NCBI RefSeq assembly: GCF_001399975.1
Contig: NZ_LKBD01000029.1
Coordinates: 1-59,012, forward strand
DNA: 59,012 nt
DNA from: Pseudoalteromonas sp. P1-9
Lineage (GTDB): Bacteria > Pseudomonadota > Gammaproteobacteria > Enterobacterales > Alteromonadaceae
Reading direction: 5' to 3'
Of this stretch, positions 54,532 through 59,012 are shown piece after piece; positions within the stretch are counted from its first letter, which is position 1, and each line of letters begins with the position of its first letter. Both the position numbers and the translations under genes were made by a program. The notes under the pieces are model-generated. The model made no database searches, was not told where the DNA came from, and was given only the letters and a program-made list of their open reading frames with translations.

Positions 54532-54798
54532 TAGAGCGTGTTGACCTTTGCTGTCTATTTCTGCAGCAGTTTGTTTGGCATTTAGACGAGGCAGAGCGAT
54601 TGCTGTGTAGTTAGTTTACATAAATGAGCGATAACACAGTATAAACGCCAAACAAGCGCTGCCTAATAGGTTCAACCCAAAGCGTTTTGTTCTTTGTTGT
54701 CGCTTTTTGACTTAGCCCGCTAGGCCTACAAAGCAACGCCGCGATCAAAACACTTTGGATTTGAACAGAATTTAGACCACAAAGATCAACACGCTCTA
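54532..54798. mobile_element. MITE with TA target duplication, 267 bp
   Basis: The ends are TAGAGCGTGTTGACCTTTG (54532-54550) and the complement of 54780-54798, TAGAGCGTGTTGATCTTTG, agreeing at 18 of 19 bases. If the outer TA is the duplicated target, the inverted repeats begin GAGCGTG. A TA duplication is typical of IS630/Tc1-type elements. An inner inverted repeat (TTTGTTTGGCATTTA against TAAACGCCAAACAA) gives a folded centre. No transposase is encoded. It lies between the hydrolase promoter and the end of the 2OG oxygenase gene, 14 bases from that stop. Confidence 0.82.
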
Positions 54799-54812
54799 GG
54801 CTCACGTGAGCA

Positions 54813-55166
54813 CTACTTATTTCTAATCCAACCAATACTTAATATGTAACGATTACCTTTAATTACTTTAGAAACTCGATGTTCACATGCATCGGGGCGG
54901 AAAACTTTAATACGCTCACTGTCGTAAATCGGTGATGCACATATAAATTCACCACCTTGTTGTGCTTTTTTAAGCACGATATTCAATCGATAATGTTTGC
55001 CCGACGCAACTTTATCGGTATGCGCGGGTATTTCACTGCCCGTTGGGAATTTCAATAGATAAACATCAAATTTAATTGGCCACACTGCCCCACATAACAG
55101 CATTTTATCGTAGCCACTATTTTGCCGCCCACGTTGCCAACGAAAAAGCTTTGTCGTGAGCGGCAT
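54813..55166 (-). CDS. Small 2OG-Fe(II) oxygenase-like protein
   Basis: 117 residues. The iron-binding triad is visible as H-x-D in IPAHTDKV and the distal His in ACEHRVSKV. An Arg and the strand YILSIGWIR follow, where the 2-oxoglutarate salt bridge is expected. The fold is short for the family, but all ligands are present, so it may be a complete minimal member. Its start touches the stop of the upstream acetyltransferase gene without a gap, so both are translated from one message. The 3' end lies close to the MITE. The substrate is unknown. Confidence 0.75.
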   Translation of the reverse strand: MPLTTKLFRWQRGRQNSGYDKMLLCGAVWPIKFDVYLLKFPTGSEIPAHTDKVASGKHYRLNIVLKKAQQGGEFICASPIYDSERIKVFRPDACEHRVSKVIKGNRYILSIGWIRNK

Positions 55167-55727
55167 TTAACAACTAACCTTGCTTTTAGCTAAGGACGAT
55201 GTTGCCTCTAACGCCTGCTGATTTAATTCACTAAGGCACACACTAAACTCAGTGCACGCCAAACTTTGTCCGTTCAAGCGTAAAAAATCTGGTTGCGTAC
55301 TTACAGCTCGAAAAGCAAACTTCTGCAATACGCGCTCTGACGCGGGGTTATTATTGAGTACCTGTGCACGCAGTGTTTTTAAATTAAATTGCTGCGCAGC
55401 AACCTTTATTAGCTGCGCTACACATAAACTGGCAATACCTTGCGATGTCATGTTTTTTGCAACGCGATAGCCGATGTACGCTGTGCCACCTGTTACATCT
55501 TTTAAATTAGCGCGCGCCACAATGACATCGTTTTGTATTAATACAGCAGAATAGCCGTGCTTAGCGCGCATTGTTGCTTCAAGCGCAGCAATATGTTTTG
55601 AAACGCCAACATTGGAATAAAAATCGGCATCTCTTGGTGCAATAAATGATTCAAACCACGCTTTATTTTCTAGTTCAAAGTCGAGTAACTGCTTACAATG
55701 ACTGCTATTAAGGGTTTCCAATTTCAT
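55167..55727 (-). CDS. GNAT acetyltransferase upstream of the oxygenase
   Basis: 186 residues. It begins MKLETLNSSHCKQLLDFELENKAWFE, a RimJ-like start, then has GTAYIGYRVAKNMTSQGIASLCVAQLI (acetyl-CoA loop) and LKTLRAQVLNNNPASERVLQKFAF. The C-terminal 25 residues are extra and not conserved in the family. It is directly joined to the oxygenase gene, which hints that both modify the same molecule, but no substrate is evident. Confidence 0.85.
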   Translation of the reverse strand: MKLETLNSSHCKQLLDFELENKAWFESFIAPRDADFYSNVGVSKHIAALEATMRAKHGYSAVLIQNDVIVARANLKDVTGGTAYIGYRVAKNMTSQGIASLCVAQLIKVAAQQFNLKTLRAQVLNNNPASERVLQKFAFRAVSTQPDFLRLNGQSLACTEFSVCLSELNQQALEATSSLAKSKVSC

Positions 55728-55833
55728 AAATTACCTTACTGCCGTTCATTTGCTGATCTATTGCGCTTGGTTATGGCAATACTCGCAACAGCAAAACAAT
55801 TGTTTTTTTGAAAGATGACTTTTACTCAACTAA

Positions 55834-56148
55834 TTAATTGCTGCTTTCGATGGTTAAATACTTGTTTTTACCGAATGAAATGTAATACCAAGCGAAAAAC
55901 ATTGCTTCAATAATATTGTTAGCAAATGGGTTTTTAACAGTGATTTTTGTGCCACTTAATTCACTCACTTTCACCTCTGCACTGCTACACCAATCGATTT
56001 TTGCTTGAATAACTTGGGTATTCGCAGGCAGCGACACGGTTTGAGTTTTACCTCGTTTAATCACAGCAACTTGTTTACCATCGGCAAATAGTTTGTAATC
56101 TCGCGCCATATCTTGGAACTGTTTAGGTCGGAAAACTTCAATATCCAT
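55834..56148 (-). CDS. Small conserved-looking protein of unknown function
   Basis: 104 residues, strand-rich, without signal peptide. A PEGA-like pattern is visible: YKLFADGKQVAVIKRGKT, QTVSLPANTQVIQAKIDWCSS. A hydrophobic stretch follows at about 80-93 (NIIEAMFFAWYYISF). The start has AAGGA nine bases upstream. I cannot name a family. It is flanked by single genes and shows no operon. Confidence 0.6.
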   Translation of the reverse strand: MDIEVFRPKQFQDMARDYKLFADGKQVAVIKRGKTQTVSLPANTQVIQAKIDWCSSAEVKVSELSGTKITVKNPFANNIIEAMFFAWYYISFGKNKYLTIESSN

Positions 56149-56334
56149 ATTTATCCTTGTGTTACTAAAAATTGCAGTTAACTAGCAAAAAGGTCAAAAA
56201 AATTAACTAACCACCTATTTTTGCTAATCTTTTTAGAACTTTATCAATAAAAAACCGTATTTACTATCGATTCACCAAGGTTACGTTATGCGCTTAAAAA
56301 GAGGCTTCAAGCGCTATTAGGTTTAAAGTAACGA

Positions 56335-57129
56335 TTATCGAGTACGTTTTTGCTGAATATACTGATTTACCTCAGCAACGGGCGCTAGCCAAAAACCGTT
56401 TTTAGGATCTTTTAAATATACGATTAACTGCTCTAATGCCTTGCTATCGATAGTGTAAAGCGCTCTATCACCAACTTCGTGACCGGCAAGTACTATCCAC
56501 GCATCATCAAATTTAGCCCGCTCGATAATCGCCTTTATTTCTTCAAATGATTTATTATCGATATCAAACGCGCGGATTTGTGCAGCATCATAATAATGCG
56601 GGTCATTTGCTGTTTCATCATTCCATGTTCTGCCATATTCAAATGACTTAGCGATCAGCGGCACATAGCTTTGTACTGATTCACCACGACCGACAAATTT
56701 ATGACCACACGGATAGGCATAACCCACTGGAGCCACACCTGTAATTTGCTCAATTTGCTGTTGCGCCGTTTCAATATCTTTTTCGATAAATGGCAAATCA
56801 ACTTGTTCTAGCCCTTTGTTCTTTTCCCGTAACCAGCGAAAATTGCCCGTACATAAATGGCTAGCACTGTGATTAGCAATTTCGTGCCCTGCTTTAGCGG
56901 CGGCTTGCCACTTAGCTTCTTTGCCTTTCATTTGCACTGGCATCAAGTAAAACGTGCCCTTAACGTTATGTTTATCTAAGATTGGCAGCCCAACATCAGC
57001 TTGGGAGCGGCGCGCATCGTCAAAGCTCAAACTAACCGCATGCTGCGCGTTATTGGGGTAAAAATCACCAGCAACAGAAGCGAAACTCGATAACGTTAAA
57101 CAAATTGCAAAGGAAGAAATAAGTCGCAT
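56335..57129 (-). CDS. Secreted polysaccharide deacetylase (NodB/CE4 type)
   Basis: 264 residues. A signal peptide (about 1-20) precedes AVSLSFDDAR (metal-binding Asp pair, D37-D38) and GHEIANHSASHL (H87 and H91 of the metal site). VKGTFYLMP, VGYAYPCGH and AWIVLAGHEVG are further motif positions of the fold. CE4 enzymes remove N-acetyl groups from chitin oligomers, peptidoglycan or exopolysaccharide. The ATG at 57129 is taken; a GTG three codons earlier is also possible. The link to the amino-sugar loci is thematic only. Confidence 0.9.
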   Translation of the reverse strand: MRLISSFAICLTLSSFASVAGDFYPNNAQHAVSLSFDDARRSQADVGLPILDKHNVKGTFYLMPVQMKGKEAKWQAAAKAGHEIANHSASHLCTGNFRWLREKNKGLEQVDLPFIEKDIETAQQQIEQITGVAPVGYAYPCGHKFVGRGESVQSYVPLIAKSFEYGRTWNDETANDPHYYDAAQIRAFDIDNKSFEEIKAIIERAKFDDAWIVLAGHEVGDRALYTIDSKALEQLIVYLKDPKNGFWLAPVAEVNQYIQQKRTR

Positions 57130-57382
57130 AAAACACACTATAAAAAGAATAAGTTAAACACAAACTAACCAGCCATTTTAGTAAATACAAGTGAAAAAAA
57201 TTTGTATAAACTGAGTTTTAAACACCATATTTTAATGCCCTTAAACACCGTCAAAACAATCTTTTAGCCTTTCCCCTTCACGTTTACTGTAGATAACAGA
57301 AAATCAGTGGTAAACCGTGCATATTTTTGTATGAAATTTTTAAAAATCGCCTATAGTGTAAAAAATTTTTTTGGATAAATTT

Positions 57383-58264
57383 ATGTGTCGTTTTATTGCG
57401 TATAAAGGTGAAGAAGTCACTTTAAACGATATTGTTATTTCGCCAACGAATTCGCTTATTGAACAAAGTAAAGACGCGAAAAAGCGTAAAAAGCCGCTCA
57501 ATGGCGATGGATTTGGCTTAAGTTGGTACCCCACTCACAGCGATCCTTTTCCTGCGCGATTTGTCAGCATTGAGCCTGCGTGGAGCAATCAAAACTTGCA
57601 ACAAATTGCGAGCAAAGTGCGCAGCCAGTGCTTTTTTGCCCATGTTCGTGACGCATCTGTTGGTATGCCTGTCTCGCAAGCAAATTGCCACCCATTCAAT
57701 TATCAAAAATACACCTTTATGCATAATGGCCGCCTCGACCAATTCGCAAAATTTAGGCGCAATTTACTTAATCAATTATCAAATCGCGCGTTTGATTTAG
57801 TGAAAGGAAACACCGATTCTGAGTGCATTTTTGCCCTCTTTCTCGACACCATTGAATTTGCTGATAATTTGTCGACAGATGATCTAACTCAGGCGCTATA
57901 TCGTGTCATTGAGAAAATTATTCAAATAAGACGCGAAGCAGATGCAAACACCAATGCATTTATTAACTTAGCAGTGAGTGATGGCACCTCTATGGTCGCC
58001 ACGCGTTTTGCAACCGACCGCGAAAGCCAACCCGCTTCATTGTTTTATGGTCAAGGTAAATTGGCAATTGCAGCAGGCAAAGACTTTAGTTTAAACGGAA
58101 ATTCAGCGCAAAATACGGTAATCATTAGCTCAGAGCCTTTAACGAGTGAACCGCTTACAAGTGATAAAAGCGATTGGATTAAAGTAGCACGTAATCACGC
58201 GGTGATTGTTGATGCACGCAATCAGGTTGTCACCCAAGCAGTCCCAATCGATTATCAAACATAG
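57383..58264 (+). CDS. Class II glutamine amidotransferase (YafJ/EgtC-like)
   Basis: 293 residues. The start at 57383 is chosen because it puts Cys right after Met (MCRFIAYKG), the N-terminal nucleophile of class II amidotransferases; an earlier TTG would bury it. Other marks are LNGDGFGLSWY, FFAHVRDAS, NCHPFNYQKYTFMHNG and NTDSECIFALFL. EgtC-type members cut a gamma-glutamyl bond in ergothioneine synthesis, and YafJ-type members have no proven reaction. No ergothioneine genes are nearby, so a YafJ-like role is more likely. The C-terminus carries a short SEPLTSEPLTS repeat. Confidence 0.9.
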   Translation: MCRFIAYKGEEVTLNDIVISPTNSLIEQSKDAKKRKKPLNGDGFGLSWYPTHSDPFPARFVSIEPAWSNQNLQQIASKVRSQCFFAHVRDASVGMPVSQANCHPFNYQKYTFMHNGRLDQFAKFRRNLLNQLSNRAFDLVKGNTDSECIFALFLDTIEFADNLSTDDLTQALYRVIEKIIQIRREADANTNAFINLAVSDGTSMVATRFATDRESQPASLFYGQGKLAIAAGKDFSLNGNSAQNTVIISSEPLTSEPLTSDKSDWIKVARNHAVIVDARNQVVTQAVPIDYQT

Positions 58265-58277
58265 TTAAGTAACTACT

Positions 58278-58307
58278 GAGATAGCTGTAGTCACTTATAG
58301 CTATCTC
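58278..58307 (+). terminator. Hairpin after the amidotransferase gene
   Basis: Perfect nine-base stem GAGATAGCT / AGCTATCTC with a 12-base loop, 14 bases after the stop codon. There is no clear T tract. Confidence 0.55.
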
Positions 58308-58434
58308 GTGAGTTTATTGATATCTGAGTCAAAAAGTAGCGATAAGCACATTCGTCCCTGAATTTTATCTCACATCATCCATGATGCGCTCTTGTTCATT
58401 TTTGTTACACGACAAAAACAAACCAAAAAACGTG

Positions 58435-58585
58435 CCCCTAAATCAAACTAATCTTCAAACATCATTTAAATGTGAACATAAACGCTATGAAGCGGCATCC
58501 ATGCCTTAGCATAGCTTGCTCCACCGCTTCGCTCCCTGTTTCGCATTATTCATTTTAATGATGCTTTCAGGTTTGATTAAAGGGG
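58435..58585. repeat. Palindromic repeat element, about 150 bp
   Basis: The two ends are imperfect inverted repeats. CATCATTTAAATG (58460-58472) matches the complement of 58551-58563 at 12 of 13 bases, and ATCAAAC and CCCCT lie outside it on both sides in the same order. The centre holds GAAGCGG (58489-58495) paired with CCGCTTC (58524-58530). It codes for nothing. It looks like an intergenic repeat or a MITE remnant. Confidence 0.45.
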
Positions 58586-59012
58586 TGACAAAAGACCGAC
58601 AAAAATATATGGAATATTTTTGAACAGCAGAGCTGGCCCGAAGGGTGAAAGGCAGGAAGCCTAGAATCATCTATGCTTCGCAGCTTGAAGAAGTGAGGTC
58701 AGGGATGACCGATGGAACTAAGCTTCAAGGACGAATCATTAACACCGCTAGCACTTTAAAAAAATGATATAAAAACATCGTGTGTCAAAGATCAAAATGT
58801 AAGGCCTACTCCGATCGCCATTCTTCAATGTCGCAATTGAGCGAGTAACGGACGTTTAGATTTTTTAAACCCTTACTTTTCAGCCTCTGAATCTAAACCT
58901 TTCCCCCATATTCAAGAAAATGCGCAAATTGCGCACTTTTATCTTTCTCAAAAAATTAACCACATGTATTTTTAATAATACTGGCAACTAGTTATCAACT
59001 TTGTTAAAACTA
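58586..59012. other. Non-coding region at the right edge
   Basis: 427 bases with no credible gene. Stops are frequent in all frames and no ribosome binding site precedes an ATG. The hairpin TGCGCA-AAT-TGCGCA (58920-58934), followed by CTTTTATC, may terminate a plus-strand transcript. The part 58620-58790 has the look of dispersed intergenic sequence, but I cannot show copies. Confidence 0.4.

Noticed and set aside
54611..54835. 74-codon minus-strand frame across the MITE
   Set aside because: It runs through the inverted-repeat element and into the oxygenase gene in another frame, so it is a by-product of the repeat.
58705..58767. 20-codon frame near the right edge
   Set aside because: It is too short, with no ribosome binding site, inside sequence that looks like a dispersed non-coding repeat.
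1..59012. CRISPR array, prophage, integron or defence island
   Set aside because: No regularly spaced direct repeats, phage structural genes, integrase or known defence genes were seen.

Overview
The window reads as chromosome of a marine gammaproteobacterium of the Alteromonadales, most like Pseudoalteromonas. The reasons are the AT-rich coding style, the dapB-carA-carB-greA order, several amino-sugar and chitin genes, a TIGR01782-type TonB receptor, an RcsF-type lipoprotein and short non-autonomous mobile repeats. The genus is inferred from gene content. There is no rRNA, tRNA, CRISPR array or prophage.

Layout. 0-4.2 kb: the edge of a cut-off gene, a membrane-anchored protein of unknown function, a K+ channel and a Sel1/SPOR protein. 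4.2-10.2 kb: housekeeping block greA, carB, carA, dapB on the minus strand, with a terminator-like hairpin in the carA leader. 10.5-13.9 kb: nhaC antiporter, RcsF-like lipoprotein, and an AztD-like zinc-binding lipoprotein behind a candidate Zur operator. 14-18 kb: an FG-GAP surface protein divergent from a CadC-like membrane regulator, then a GrpB-family gene. 18.0-18.3 kb: an apparently free-standing transcript with a Fur-box-like site, promoter and terminator (candidate sRNA). 18.3-24.5 kb: AraC regulator divergent from a sugar transporter / ROK kinase / GH20 hexosaminidase operon. 26.4-30.5 kb: a tight three-gene operon, DUF4956 - CotH/beta-helix - VTC. 31-33 kb: DUF1566 lipoprotein plus small beta-barrel protein. 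33-44.4 kb: a second amino-sugar locus with a lysozyme-like protein carrying a chitin-binding module, a TonB receptor, a GH3 enzyme, a ribose-type ABC importer and a ROK repressor, linked by a shared operator-like motif. 44.4-59 kb: a 58-residue glycine-rich membrane peptide, a chemoreceptor, unknown membrane and TPR proteins, LysR/azoR/deaminase, several acetyltransferases, a hydrolase, a small 2OG-Fe(II) oxygenase, a polysaccharide deacetylase and a class II glutamine amidotransferase, with two MITE-like elements and a palindromic repeat.

How the parts fit. The two amino-sugar loci look complementary. The first splits beta-GlcNAc oligosaccharides with GH20, imports the monosaccharide with the MFS carrier and phosphorylates it with the ROK kinase. 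The second takes a ligand through the outer membrane (TonB receptor), then the inner membrane (ABC importer), and cuts it in the cytosol with GH3. The least understood coding unit is the VTC/CotH/DUF4956 operon. The least understood non-coding units are the Fur-linked RNA at 18.1-18.3 kb and the carA leader hairpin.
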